A stretch of 64,000 nucleotides of DNA from Thiotrichales bacterium (GCA_026709935.1 JAPOSC010000004.1:186789-250788), one strand, 5' to 3'; positions 8,227 through 16,962 are shown, counted from the stretch's first letter. The notes: a model not told the origin generated them from the letters alone. Made by a program: numbers and translations.

Positions 8227-8910
8227 TCACGTCGGACACGAAACGAGCGGCACTGCGTCACGCTCGTCTTCGCGCGGTTGGCCGCCCGGCGCATCAAGCT
8301 CGGCCTGCGCACATGCAATCCGGTGGCAGGGCGAACGGAAGAGAGTCGTGTTCTCCTCCGAACCCGCCCGGGATACGTGGGCCAGCGCATCGAACTCGGC
8401 CTGGGCGCAGACGATCTGGTGGCGAAGGGTGTGTGCGAGCGTCGGATTTTCGGATCCTGCCTCCCCGAACCGGCGTTGCTGCGCCGCAAGGCAACGGCGC
8501 CGGGCCTGGATCTGCCCGCGAAGCACCTCACCCCGTTCGGGCGGATCGAGTCGAGCGGCGGCAGACAGACGCAGCGACTCGCAGAGAATCGCGAGCGGGT
8601 GCGCGGGCTGCCCGGTGCGGTGCAGAACGAGATGCCGTAATTCGCGGTCACCGTCGGGAGTCATTTCGAGCAAGACACCGTTCAGCGGATGAGCGTCCCG
8701 ACCGGACTCATGCACCGCATGCAGCAGCCCCGCCGCGCAGTACTCGGAAATGAGTCCGTCCACCACTTCACGGGTAGGAGTCAGCCACGGCAGGCAGACC
8801 CCGCGCACCGCCTCCACGGCCTCCGATCGGCCCGATGGCCTCACGGAGAGCACCGCAAGCAGCGCGAGTCCCAGAATGTCGCGCGTCGTCGTCGAAGCAG
8901 TGGTTTCCAT
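8227..8910 (-). CDS. Probable PadR-like winged-helix regulator with duplicated C-terminal segment
   Basis: A 227-residue soluble protein. A strong ribosome site (GAGGAGGG) stands 6 nt before the ATG. The N-terminal part (TRDILGLALLAVLSVRPSG ... WLTPTREVVDGLISEYCAAGLLHAV) has the spacing of a PadR-type winged helix, followed by LTPDG-like and Arg-rich helical segments. The C-terminus contains a 32-residue tandem duplication around HQIVCAQAEFDA / HRIACAQAELDA. Its stop abuts the ATG of the truncated imelysin, and a Fur box and a palindromic repeat lie upstream. The family assignment is by pattern only. Confidence 0.5.
   Translation of the reverse strand: METTASTTTRDILGLALLAVLSVRPSGRSEAVEAVRGVCLPWLTPTREVVDGLISEYCAAGLLHAVHESGRDAHPLNGVLLEMTPDGDRELRHLVLHRTGQPAHPLAILCESLRLSAAARLDPPERGEVLRGQIQARRRCLAAQQRRFGEAGSENPTLAHTLRHQIVCAQAEFDALAHVSRAGSEENTTLFRSPCHRIACAQAELDAPGGQPREDERDAVPLVSCPT
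8289..8480. repeat. Diverged 96-bp in-frame tandem duplication
   Basis: Two copies begin GCGCATC(A/G)A(G/A)CTCGGCCTG at 8289 and 8385, a period of 96 bp (32 codons). Similarity is strongest in the first ~45 bases and then fades. The duplication lengthens the C-terminus of the regulator encoded at 8227-8910 and keeps its frame. Confidence 0.7.
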
Positions 8911-8925
8911 CAGTGGCCCTCCTCA

Positions 8926-9016
8926 GACCGGAAATTTCACCGATTCGCGGAGCGAGGGCACGGAGATGATCAGTCAGATCCGCGCCCGCAGCCGTGAATC
9001 GGCGAAATGTCCGGTC
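8926..9016. repeat. Imperfect 25-bp inverted repeat (dispersed palindrome family)
   Basis: The left arm GACCGGAAATTTCACCGATTC pairs with the right arm GAATCGGCGAAATGTCCGGTC with few mismatches. The same left-arm wording, TTTCACCGATTCGCG, recurs at 50293, so this is a dispersed element and not merely a terminator. Confidence 0.75.
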
Positions 9017-9088
9017 CAGATCGTCATGCGCTGCGACACCCATTCGCCAACGCGTGACATCGTCATTCACATGGTGGATGAGAATATA

Positions 9089-9107
9089 AATGATAATAAT
9101 TCGCATT
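9089..9107. promoter_or_regulatory. Fur box between regulator/imelysin and bfr
   Basis: AATGATAATAATTCGCATT, preceded by GATGAGAATATA, is a strong Fur-type match. It lies between divergent genes and could control the regulator-imelysin unit, bfr, or both. Confidence 0.8.
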
Positions 9108-9361
9108 TGCAAGTAGTATTGCAACCCATCGGAATTCGGCGCGACATGCGCCGAGCGGGAGGATCGCGAAGGGTGGATCGGCGCCGAATGCCATCGGCCG
9201 GGCGATCCGGGGAGCGCATGGACCGGGTATACTGCTTCACGGCCTTGATGGATGGCCCCGGCTTGTAACCCAGACTTGTGGCCCAAGCCAGTTAAACGAC
9301 CGCCCGTGTCGCGCTCCGGGTGGGCTGCGACGATTCCCCTTCCCGGACATGGAGTACGCCG

Positions 9362-9832
9362 ATGAAGCCGCGCGACCCGAAGGTCATCGAACTTCTCAAT
9401 CAGGTGCTCAAGAACGAGCTGACGGCCATCAACCAGTACTTCCTGCACGCGAAGATGCTCGAGGACTGGGGCATGTCGGAGCTCGCCAAGCACGAGCGGT
9501 CGGAATCGATCGAAGAGATGCAGCACGCGGAAGCGCTCATCGACCGCATCCTGTTTCTTGACGGTCTTCCCAACCTGCAGGACCTCGGCAAGCTCCTCAT
9601 CGGGCAGGATGTGAAGGAGATCCTCGAGTGCGACCTTGCCCTCGAAATGGTGGCATTACCGGTACTGCGCGAGGCAATTGCATTCTGCGAGGAGGCGGGC
9701 GACTACGTCACGCGGCAGTTGTTCGACGGGATTCTGAAAGCCGAGGAGTCCCATGTGGACTGGCTCGAGACCAATCTCGACCTGATCGGGAAGATGGGCA
9801 TCCAGAACTACATCCAGTCCCAGACCGGCTGA
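9362..9832 (+). CDS. bfr: Bacterioferritin
   Basis: A 156-residue iron-storage protein that forms a 24-mer shell and oxidises Fe(II) at a di-iron centre. The start at 9362 ([16 protein letters not shown]) has GGAG about 8 nt upstream; the track's 9320 start is a leftward extension. Ferroxidase ligands are visible: Glu19, Glu52 with His55 (EEMQHAE), and the later Glu/His pair in [11 protein letters not shown]. Met53 is the expected axial ligand of the inter-subunit haem, marking a haem bacterioferritin and not ferritin. It is followed by a strong terminator and convergent with its partner bfd. Confidence 0.95.
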   Translation: MKPRDPKVIELLNQVLKNELTAINQYFLHAKMLEDWGMSELAKHERSESIEEMQHAEALIDRILFLDGLPNLQDLGKLLIGQDVKEILECDLALEMVALPVLREAIAFCEEAGDYVTRQLFDGILKAEESHVDWLETNLDLIGKMGIQNYIQSQTG

Positions 9833-9841
9833 CCGATGCCG

Positions 9842-9880
9842 GCCGCAGCGTCCGCGTCAATCTCCCCGGGACGCTGCGGC
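9842..9880 (+). terminator. Terminator of bfr
   Basis: A 12-bp perfect stem GCCGCAGCGTCC/GGACGCTGCGGC followed by TTCTTCG ends bfr. The hairpin overlaps the 3' end of the convergent bfd, so the two genes share a compact bidirectional stop. Confidence 0.8.
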
Positions 9881-10183
9881 TTCTTCGCCGCAAGGAGCAG
9901 CGCGCTGGAACGCAGGGCGACATCGCTCGGCCGACGGCACTCCGAGTCCGGGTGAATCCACCACGCGGTCGGGCAGCACGACCACGCTCCGTCGCGTCGC
10001 CGCCCGCTCGACAAGATCGAGCGCGAATTCCCGGCACGTCCCGCATCCAAGCCCCACTCCGAGTTGGTTGGCGACCCGTTCCGCGAACGAACCGAATGCC
10101 CCCGTTTCCGGCTCGGAAGCAAACGCGGTGGCCGCTTCGATGAGTTCCCGATCGGTGACCCGATTGCACAGGCAAACGTACAT
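9857..10183 (-). CDS. bfd: Bacterioferritin-associated ferredoxin, C-terminally extended
   Basis: A 108-residue [2Fe-2S] protein. The cluster cysteines are C4 and C6 (MYVCLCN) and C47 and C50 (GLGCGTC), the Bfd/BFD-like pattern. Bfd binds Bfr and passes electrons to its haem to release stored iron when iron is scarce. Usual Bfd length is ~65-70; here there is a short insertion before the second Cys pair and ~40 extra C-terminal residues of no recognised domain. A strong Fur box lies about 35 nt upstream, fitting iron-starvation induction. Confidence 0.88.
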   Translation of the reverse strand: MYVCLCNRVTDRELIEAATAFASEPETGAFGSFAERVANQLGVGLGCGTCREFALDLVERAATRRSVVVLPDRVVDSPGLGVPSAERCRPAFQRAAPCGEEAAASRGD

Positions 10184-10505
10184 GGCACGGCCAATCCGGC
10201 TGAATCAAGGGCAAGGGTAAATGAGAATGATTGAAATTTGCAACACAACGCGACCGTAATTTCCGCCGGAGTGCCCACCGTTCCCGATATGGCTCCGTTC
10301 GAACGCTCCGGAGGCCGGAATTTCGCCGGGGACGTGCCACGAGACGACCTCGCGGGGGCTGGCGGGAACTGGCGTTGCGGGACCTTCGAGCTGAATCGCG
10401 AAACTCCGGTCGATCTGCGGTTGCGGATGCGAATCGCTTGTATTCGGGTTCGGGAACGGTTATATGCCTGCGCTTCATGTGTGATGCCGATTCTCATTAG
10501 CTCTG
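10184..10505. other. Divergent intergenic region between bfd and fbpC
   Basis: Apart from the bfd Fur box this 322-base stretch contains a weaker Fur-like site just before fbpC (GATTCTCATTAG near 10490) and a copy of a CTCCGGAGGCCG motif seen in other intergenic regions. No small gene is supported. Confidence 0.5.
10220..10238 (-). promoter_or_regulatory. Fur box upstream of bfd
   Basis: AATGAGAATGATTGAAATT, followed by TGC, closely matches the Fur consensus and stands about 35 nt before the bfd start. Confidence 0.85.
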
Positions 10506-11573
10506 ATGCGCAGGCTCGATCTCTGCGATGTCTCGCATCGCTTCGACGGAACCCTCGCCGTCGATGATGTGAGCATCGGCGTCGAACCCGGCGAGTTCGT
10601 CTGCCTGCTCGGCCCGTCGGGGAGCGGCAAGAGCACGCTGCTTCGACTCGCCGCCGGCCTGGAGACCCTGCAGTCCGGGCGCATCACGATCGACGGCGCG
10701 ACGGTGGCCGAGGGGGGGCAGGCGCGACAGACCCCGCCCGAGAAGCGTGGTGTCGGCCTGATGTTCCAGGACTACGCGCTGTTTCCCCACCTCACCGTCG
10801 CGCAGAACATCGGTTTCGGGCTGCGCAAGGGAGCGCGCGGCGGCACATGGATCGAGCGCGCGCTCGCCGACATGCACCTCGCCGATCTGGAAGCGCGCTA
10901 CCCGCACACGCTCTCGGGCGGGCAACAGCAGCGCATCGCCCTGCTGCGGGCGCTGGCGCCGGCCCCGGCGATCCTGCTGCTCGACGAGCCGTTCTCCGGC
11001 CTGGACGAGCACCTGAGCCAGCGCGTACGCCATGAAACCCGGGAGATCATCGCCGAGAGCGGCGTCACCACCCTGATGGTGACCCACGACCCGGAGACGG
11101 CGATGTGCCTTGCGGATCGGATCATCGTCCTCGACCACGGGCGGGTGACGCAGGACGCTTCGCCCGTCGATCTCTACACCGCCCCTGCGGACCCGTTCAT
11201 TGTGCGGTTGTTCGGGCCGGCCAACGAGTTCAGCGGTGCCGTGCGCGACGGAGGGCTCGATACCGTGCTCGGCCCCGTCCCCGCCCCCGGAGTAGAGAAC
11301 GGCAGAAGGGCGCAATGCCTCGTGCGCGCCGACGGGATCGAAATCGCGGCCGCACCGCCGAACGGCGACCCGAGGTATGTCCGCATGCGGGTCGAAACCG
11401 CGCGGGTGCTCGGTCCAACGAGCCACCTGCTGCTGGCATCCGGCCCGGGCGAGGCGCCCGAAGCTCCGCCCGCGACCATCGAGGCTCGACTGCCCGGGAT
11501 CCACGTGCCACCGACCGGGACCGAGATCTGGGTGCGCGCGCGCGAGGAACAGACCTTCGTCTTCGCCCTCTGA
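10506..11573 (+). CDS. fbpC: Ferric iron ABC transporter ATP-binding protein (FbpC type)
   Basis: A 355-residue ATPase subunit. Walker A is GPSGSGKST (residues ~36-44), the Q-loop is in FQDYALFPHLTV, the signature is LSGGQQQR, Walker B is ILLLDEPFSGLD, and the switch His is in VTHDPETA. After ~residue 240 comes a C-terminal TOBE-like regulatory region as in FbpC/PotA proteins. Its closest resemblance is to ferric transporters, and it is the only ATPase in the iron region, so it should pair with FbpB and FbpA. It stands alone, with a weak Fur-like site overlapping its leader. Confidence 0.88.
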   Translation: MRRLDLCDVSHRFDGTLAVDDVSIGVEPGEFVCLLGPSGSGKSTLLRLAAGLETLQSGRITIDGATVAEGGQARQTPPEKRGVGLMFQDYALFPHLTVAQNIGFGLRKGARGGTWIERALADMHLADLEARYPHTLSGGQQQRIALLRALAPAPAILLLDEPFSGLDEHLSQRVRHETREIIAESGVTTLMVTHDPETAMCLADRIIVLDHGRVTQDASPVDLYTAPADPFIVRLFGPANEFSGAVRDGGLDTVLGPVPAPGVENGRRAQCLVRADGIEIAAAPPNGDPRYVRMRVETARVLGPTSHLLLASGPGEAPEAPPATIEARLPGIHVPPTGTEIWVRAREEQTFVFAL

Positions 11574-11619
11574 CGGGTCATGCCTTGCGTCGCGAGGATG
11601 CTAGCGATGATCGCCGTGA

Positions 11620-12957
11620 TCACAGCAACGGCCGAGGCTCCGCCGCCCCTTCGTCCTCGTCTGTCGACTCCGCGGGAGCAAGCCCGAGCAACGTGGCTGG
11701 ATCGTCACCGGACGGCAGCTCCTCGACCGAACGGAGCCTGCGTTCGATGGCGCGCGAGCGGGTCCCGGTCTGATCGATCGACCGCGACGCGGTATCGAGC
11801 TGCTTCTTCACCCGGTCGAGCACATCCCCGAACTTGCCGAACTCGGTCTTGACCGCCGAGAGCACCGTCCATACCTCGCTCGAACGCTTCTCGATGGCGA
11901 GGGTGCGAAACCCCATCTGGAGACTGTTGAGGATCGCCGACAGCGTGGTCGGGCCGGCCACCACCACGCGGTGGCGCTGTTGCAACCGGTCCAGGAGGTC
12001 GGGCGCCCGCACCACTTCGGCGTAGAGCCCTTCGGTCGGGAGGAAGAGGATTCCGAAGTCCGTGGTGTGCGGCGGTGCGAGATACTTGCTGCGAATGTCG
12101 GCGGCGGCCGATTCCACCGCCCGCGCGAGCGCGGCGCCCGCGCGCTGCACTGCGTCGGGGTCGCCGGACTCCGAAGCGTCGAGCAGCCGAAGGTAGTCCT
12201 CCTGCGGGAACTTCGCATCGATGGGCAGCCACACGACGCCCTGCGGTGCGTCATCCGGACCGGGCAGCCTGATCGCGAACTCGACGGTCTCGTTCGAGCC
12301 GGGCCTCGGCTTCACATTGCGTTCGTACTGCTGCCGCGTCAGCACCTGATCCAGCAACGTCCCGAGCTGCACCTCGCCCCATGTGCCGCGCGTCTTGACG
12401 TTGGTGAGCACGCGCTTCAGATCACCGACGCCGGTCGCGAGCTGCTGCATCTCGCCGAGGCCCTTGTGCATCTGTTCGAGCCGATCGCTCACCAGCTTGA
12501 ACGACTCCCCGAGGCGTTTCTCCAGGGTGCCCTGGAGCTGCTCGTCGACCGTCTTGCGCATCTGATCGAGCTTGAGCTCGTTGTTCTTCTGGAGTCGGTC
12601 GAGCCGTTGCTCCACCGACTCGCGAAGCGTGTCGAGGCGTGACTCGTTCGATCGGGTCAGCCCTTCGATCCGGCGGGTGACTTCCGCGGACCGCTCCCCC
12701 TGCGCCTGCCCGATCCGGTGCAGCGCATCCCCGAGACGCTCGGCGCTGGCATGCTGCGCTCGTCCAATCTCCTCGCGCAATTCGCGGGCCGCCCGATCCG
12801 CCTCCTCGCGGCCGATGCGGAGCTCCTCGCGTACCACCGGTTCCAGCGACTCGCGCTCGGTCCGGGCCCGCCTCACCGAGAGGCAGACCCAGGCCAGCAG
12901 CCCCGCGTTGAAGATCAGCAGGCCGACGACGAGCCAGGAGAACACTTCGAAGGACAT
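11620..12957 (-). CDS. rmuC: DNA recombination protein RmuC
   Basis: A 445-residue protein with an N-terminal membrane span (FSWLVVGLLIFNAGLLAWVCLSV), a long coiled coil (~residues 30-170), and the RmuC catalytic-fold domain (GTWGEVQLGTLLDQVLTRQQY, LPIDAKFPQEDYLRLLDA, DFGILFLPTEGLYAEVV). RmuC limits DNA inversions and is predicted to have a restriction-nuclease-like core. Its length and domain order are ordinary. It lies just downstream of aspS on the same strand. Confidence 0.92.
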   Translation of the reverse strand: MSFEVFSWLVVGLLIFNAGLLAWVCLSVRRARTERESLEPVVREELRIGREEADRAARELREEIGRAQHASAERLGDALHRIGQAQGERSAEVTRRIEGLTRSNESRLDTLRESVEQRLDRLQKNNELKLDQMRKTVDEQLQGTLEKRLGESFKLVSDRLEQMHKGLGEMQQLATGVGDLKRVLTNVKTRGTWGEVQLGTLLDQVLTRQQYERNVKPRPGSNETVEFAIRLPGPDDAPQGVVWLPIDAKFPQEDYLRLLDASESGDPDAVQRAGAALARAVESAAADIRSKYLAPPHTTDFGILFLPTEGLYAEVVRAPDLLDRLQQRHRVVVAGPTTLSAILNSLQMGFRTLAIEKRSSEVWTVLSAVKTEFGKFGDVLDRVKKQLDTASRSIDQTGTRSRAIERRLRSVEELPSGDDPATLLGLAPAESTDEDEGAAEPRPLL

Positions 12958-13062
12958 GGGCGGGAGAATACGCGAAACCGCATCCGTGTACGGTCAGTAC
13001 CCATCGCTTCCCGCATCGATCGCGGGGATGACGGCTCTTGCGTCCGTGTCGCCGTTCGCGCG

Positions 13063-14844
13063 TCAGGCCAAGGTGGCGCCCTGCCCGCGCAACCGGATCC
13101 CGAGTTCACGAAGCTGTCGCGGCGCAGCCGGGGCAGGCGCGCCGGTCAGCGGATCGTTGGCGGTCTGGGTCTTGGGGAAGGCGATCACGTCACGGATGGA
13201 GCTGGAACCGGTCATCAGCATCGCGATCCGGTCGAGTCCGAACGCGATCCCGCCGTGGGGCGGGCAGCCATACTCGAGCGCATCGAGAAAGAATCCGAAT
13301 CGCTCGCGCGCCTCTTCCTCGCCGATACCGAGCACCTGGAACACCGCCTGCTGCAGCTCCCGCCGGTGGATACGCACGGATCCGCCGCCGATCTCGGAAC
13401 CGTTGAGCACCATGTCGTACGCCCGCGATCTCAGCGCGGCCGGATTCGATTCGATGGCGGCGGCGTCGTTGGTGTCGGGCGAGGTGAACGGGTGATGGAG
13501 CGCGGAATAACGCCGCTCGCGCGGGTCCCACTCAAACATCGGGAAGCCGAGCACCCAGAGGATGCGCCAACCGTCCTCGACGAGGCCGAGATCCTCGCCG
13601 AGCTTTACCCGGAGCGCCCCGAGCGCATCGTTGACAATCTTCGACGAGTCCGCGCCGAAGAAGACAAGGTCGCCGTCCCTGGCGGCAGTTCGCTCCATGA
13701 TTCCGTGAAGCGCATCGTCGGAGAGGAATTTGACGATGGGCGATTGCAGACCGTCCCGGCCCGCGGCGCGGTCATTCACCTTGATGTAGGCGAGACCCTT
13801 GGCGGCGTAGGTGGCGACATGGCGGGTGTATGCATCGATGGCCGAACGCGCCATTCCCCCCGCGCCGGGCGCCCTGAGCGCAGCCACCCGACCGCCGGGG
13901 TCGTTGGCTGGCCCCGAGAAGACCTTGAACTCGGTGTCAGCCACGAGATCGCCGACTTCGACCAGCTCCAGAGGATTGCGCAGATCGGGCCGGTCGGTGC
14001 CGAAGCGCTCCATCGCCTCGTCCCAGGTCATGCGCGGGAACGGGTCCGGCAACGCGACACCGAGCACCCGGTCGAAGACGTGGCGCATCAGCGCCTCCAT
14101 CCGTCCGGTGATGCCGTCGATGTCGAGAAACGATGTCTCGACGTCGAGCTGGGTGAACTCCGGCTGCCGATCCGCACGCAGGTCCTCGTCACGGAAACAG
14201 CGCACGATCTGGTAGTAACGCTCGAACCCCGACATCATCAGAAGCTGCTTGAAGAGCTGGGGCGACTGCGGCAGGGCGAAGAAGTGGCCGGGATGCGTCC
14301 GGCTCGGCACGAGATAGTCGCGAGCGCCTTCGGGCGTCGCCCGGGTGAGCATGGGGGTCTCGATGTCGATGAAACCGTCTCCATCGAGAAATTCCCGTAT
14401 CGCACGCGTGATGCGCGCTCGGGTCGTGATCCGGTCGAACATTTCGGGACGGCGCAGATCGACGTACCGGTAGCGCAGGCGCGTCTCTTCCCCCACATCG
14501 TCCTCGTCGAGCTGGAACGGCGGGGTGCGCGCCGGGTTCAGGATCTCGAGACTCTTTCCCAGCACCTCGATCGCCCCTGTAGGCATCTCGGGATTGAGCG
14601 TACCCGCCGGCCGCTCGCGTACCCGACCCTCGACCCGCAGAACGTACTCGGACCGCACCTGCTCGGCGGCCGCGAAAGCCTCTACCGCATCGGGGTCGTA
14701 CACCACCTGAACGAGACCCGAACGATCGCGCAGATCGATGAAGATGACGCCTCCGTGATCGCGACGACGGTGCACCCAACCGCACAGCGTCACGCCCTCG
14801 CCGACGAGATCCTCGGTGACAGTGCCGCAGAAATGGGAGCGCAT
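13063..14844 (-). CDS. aspS: Aspartyl-tRNA synthetase
   Basis: A 593-residue class II synthetase charging tRNA-Asp (or Asp/Asn, depending on the organism). The ORF track starts at 15030, but the conserved N-terminus [32 protein letters not shown] fixes the start at 14844. Visible elements are the OB-fold anticodon-binding domain, class II motif 2 ([22 protein letters not shown]), the bacterial GAD insertion, and motif 3 ([13 protein letters not shown]). Length and order match bacterial AspRS. fmdB, often next to aspS in Gammaproteobacteria, lies about 5 kb upstream, separated here by Uma2, the peroxiredoxin and psp genes. Confidence 0.97.
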   Translation of the reverse strand: MRSHFCGTVTEDLVGEGVTLCGWVHRRRDHGGVIFIDLRDRSGLVQVVYDPDAVEAFAAAEQVRSEYVLRVEGRVRERPAGTLNPEMPTGAIEVLGKSLEILNPARTPPFQLDEDDVGEETRLRYRYVDLRRPEMFDRITTRARITRAIREFLDGDGFIDIETPMLTRATPEGARDYLVPSRTHPGHFFALPQSPQLFKQLLMMSGFERYYQIVRCFRDEDLRADRQPEFTQLDVETSFLDIDGITGRMEALMRHVFDRVLGVALPDPFPRMTWDEAMERFGTDRPDLRNPLELVEVGDLVADTEFKVFSGPANDPGGRVAALRAPGAGGMARSAIDAYTRHVATYAAKGLAYIKVNDRAAGRDGLQSPIVKFLSDDALHGIMERTAARDGDLVFFGADSSKIVNDALGALRVKLGEDLGLVEDGWRILWVLGFPMFEWDPRERRYSALHHPFTSPDTNDAAAIESNPAALRSRAYDMVLNGSEIGGGSVRIHRRELQQAVFQVLGIGEEEARERFGFFLDALEYGCPPHGGIAFGLDRIAMLMTGSSSIRDVIAFPKTQTANDPLTGAPAPAAPRQLRELGIRLRGQGATLA

Positions 14845-15371
14845 CGAATAGAAGCCGGGAAGAACGAGGCGCGCGATGGTAAGGATTGGCGTTCTGCCCC
14901 GCAAGCTGCGCTGCACCGCTCGACCGTCCGGGACCATTTTTTGCCGGGAGCGAGTGCTGGTGGCCGGCATGTGCATGTCCTTGATGCTGCCGACAGCGGC
15001 TCCACGAGACTCGAAGGGACACCCGGACAATCAAATTCTCCCCGAAATGGTCCGTTGAACGCGCTCACCTCACCGGTCGTCGGACAAAAACGAGCCCTGC
15101 TCGATTTCCGACCACGTCGAGCCCATCGCCTACAAGCGTCGTGCCCCGGTGCCATAGTGCGACTGCCTGCCGCGGTGCATCCTGTCCCTTCGTATCCGTG
15201 GCCCGCGTCCGCCACAACTGTACGGGCGCTGTACGGCCGCCGCTGTACCGCCAAACACGCGGTGCCGCCGCCCCACCATCTCTTGGGACCGGAGCATGCC
15301 CGTGGTACCGTCATCCGCGACACTCAGCCTTTCGCCACTGCCACCGGCCCGCCGATCCGGGAGTCCTTCCG
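14845..15371. other. Gene-free stretch upstream of aspS and Uma2 gene
   Basis: About 530 bases between the divergent aspS and Uma2 genes. Long ORFs here are N-terminal extensions of those genes or antisense shadows. I see no RNA gene, clear T-box or repeat. Confidence 0.5.
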
Positions 15372-16112
15372 ATGTCCCAACCCATCGCTCCCTCCACCGA
15401 TGCCTCCAGCGTTCCCGTCGCCGATGCCCCTGTCCCCCCTGTCACCGCCTCCCCGGCCGCGATTGACTACCCGAGCTCGGACGGCAAGCCGTTGGCCGAG
15501 AACGACCCCCAGCTCCACGCCATCCTCTACGCGGTGGGCGCGCTACGGGTGTACTACCGGGACCGCCCGGACGTGTACGTCTCGGGGGACCTGCTGGTGT
15601 ACTACGAGGAGGGCAATCCGCGGGTGTCGGTGGCGCCCGATGCCTTCGTGGTGTTCGGGGTCGAGGACCGGATACGGATGAACTACAAGGTGTGGGAGGA
15701 GGGGAAGGGTCCGGACTTCGTGCTGGAGGTGGCGTCGCCGAGCACGTGGCGCGAGGATGTGAGGAGGAAGCCGGGCATCTACGCGGGTCTCGGAGTCCGC
15801 GAATACTTCCTGTTCGACCCGATGGGAGCGCACTACACGCCACGGCTGCGGGGGTATCGGTGGGTGGCGGGGAAGTACGAGCGGCTGACGGCGGTGGAGT
15901 CCATCGACCGGACGCTGACGTTGCGGAGCGAAGTACTGGACCTCGACCTGCGCACACAGGGCGAGGAGATTCGTTTTCACGACCCGGCGACGGGGGAGAC
16001 GCTGCTCAGCTACGAGGAAGAGGCTGCGGCACGGCGAGAAGAAGCCGCCGCACGCCAGGCCGCCGAAGCGCGGGTCGCGGAACTGGAGGCGCGATTGCGC
16101 GAGTACCGGTAA
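15372..16112 (+). CDS. Uma2 family protein (DUF820, predicted PD-(D/E)XK nuclease)
   Basis: A 246-residue protein starting at the ATG at 15372 (MSQPIAPSTD); the upstream extension in the ORF track is poorly conserved-looking and Arg/Pro-rich. Core motifs of the family are visible: VSVAPDAFVVFG, then GPDFVLEVASPST and RRKPGIYAGLGVREYFLFDP, placing the acidic and Lys residues of a restriction-nuclease-like site. The last ~35 residues are an Ala/Arg/Glu coiled coil. Uma2 proteins are abundant in cyanobacteria and some symbionts; their target is unknown. A second, diverged copy is at 41914-42663. Confidence 0.85.
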   Translation: MSQPIAPSTDASSVPVADAPVPPVTASPAAIDYPSSDGKPLAENDPQLHAILYAVGALRVYYRDRPDVYVSGDLLVYYEEGNPRVSVAPDAFVVFGVEDRIRMNYKVWEEGKGPDFVLEVASPSTWREDVRRKPGIYAGLGVREYFLFDPMGAHYTPRLRGYRWVAGKYERLTAVESIDRTLTLRSEVLDLDLRTQGEEIRFHDPATGETLLSYEEEAAARREEAAARQAAEARVAELEARLREYR

Positions 16113-16237
16113 GCATTTCAGTCCGCGCTTTGAGCCGACTGTTGCGTAGGATTCTTCCGAGGATTCGAGCGTGCCGCCGGTAAGCCGTGGATGGTATTCT
16201 GACCCCAGCACTTCAGCCATCGACAGGGAGCATGCGA

Positions 16238-16885
16238 ATGAGCCTGGCCAGCAAGCTCGACGCCATCCGCGAGGCGGGAGCGAAACGGGTCCCGGAGGAC
16301 AAACGCGCGGTGATGGGCGCGGCCCAGCAGGCGCTGCGCGAGTCGGGAATCGACAGCGGATTCATCAAGGTGGGCGACCGGCTTCCCGATTTCGCGCTCG
16401 GCAATGCGCGAAGTCAGGTGGTGCGCTCGGCGGAACTGCTCGACCGTGGCGCGGTGGTACTCACCGTGTTCCGAGGGCACTGGTGACCCTACTGCAATGC
16501 AGAGCTGTATGCTTTGCAGGCAGTGGTACCGGAGTTGGAGAAGCACGGCGCGACGCTGGTCGCGGTCACGCCACACAAGGCTGAGCACAGCCTCAGGATG
16601 GTCGAACGACATGGGCTCGGCTTCGAGATGCTGTCGGACCCGGGGAATGCGTATGTCGCCCGACTCGGGCTGCGCTTCCAGGTGCCGGAGGCGCTGAAGG
16701 AGGCCTATCTGAGCCTCGGCATCGATCTGGCGGAGTCGAGCGGATCTTCGGACTGGACTCTTCCGGTACCGGCCCGGCTCGTCGCCGACCGCACCGGATT
16801 GGTCCGCGCGGCCGATATCGACCTGGACTACACGCGCCGTCCGGAGCCCGAGAAGACGCTCGCGGATGTCGAAGCGCTTGACTGA
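16238..16885 (+). CDS. Peroxiredoxin-like selenoprotein (UGA read as Sec at residue 83)
   Basis: The ORF track shows two same-frame pieces (16187-16486 and 16514-16885) separated by a single TGA at 16484-16486. Joined, they give a 215-residue AhpC/TSA-like protein. The TGA falls at the catalytic position of the motif FRGHW(U)PYCNAELYALQ, where relatives have WCPYCNLEL; the resolving Cys (PYC) is kept. The downstream half (GATLVAVTPHKAEHSL, FEMLSDPGNAYVARLGL, LPVPARLVADRTG) is intact, arguing against decay. A SECIS-like hairpin follows the UGA. The start at 16238 has AGGGAG 7 nt upstream. The predicted role is reduction of peroxides or disulfides with a Sec-x-x-Cys centre. The alternative is a TGC-to-TGA nonsense mutation. 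Confidence 0.85.
16492..16519 (+). promoter_or_regulatory. Candidate bacterial SECIS element
   Basis: Starting 5 nt after the UGA, CTGCAA (16492-16497) pairs with TTGCAG (16514-16519), and inside it GCA (16499-16501) pairs with TGC (16510-16512). The apical loop is GAGCUGUA. The loop begins with G and lies about 15 nt from the UGA, as in bacterial SECIS hairpins bound by SelB. An alternative outer pairing ACTGC/GCAGT also exists. Confidence 0.75.
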
Positions 16886-16910
16886 AGTCTGCGGGAGCGC
16901 CGGTCCGATG

Positions 16911-16945
16911 GCCGCCTCCCTTCCCGACGGAGGAAGGGAGGCGGC
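16911..16945. terminator. Strong hairpin between convergent genes
   Basis: A perfect 14-bp stem GCCGCCTCCCTTCC/GGAAGGGAGGCGGC with a 7-nt loop lies between the selenoprotein gene and pspC, which converge. It lacks a T-run on either side but is placed to stop both. Confidence 0.7.
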
Positions 16946-16962
16946 TCGGGCGATGGCGGGGG

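Larger units (their letters stand above)
8911..9361. other. Divergent regulatory region between PadR-like regulator and bfr
   Basis: This 450-base gene-free stretch holds a 91-bp palindromic element (8926-9016) and an AT-rich Fur box (9089-9107). No convincing small ORF is seen. Confidence 0.6.

Noticed and set aside
12718-15681. 987-residue plus-strand ORF
   Set aside because: It is antisense to aspS and rmuC, with the Arg/His/Pro-rich composition of a high-GC shadow frame.
16484-16486. Simple nonsense mutation in the peroxiredoxin gene
   Set aside because: Possible, but the exact catalytic position, intact downstream frame and SECIS-like stem favour Sec decoding.
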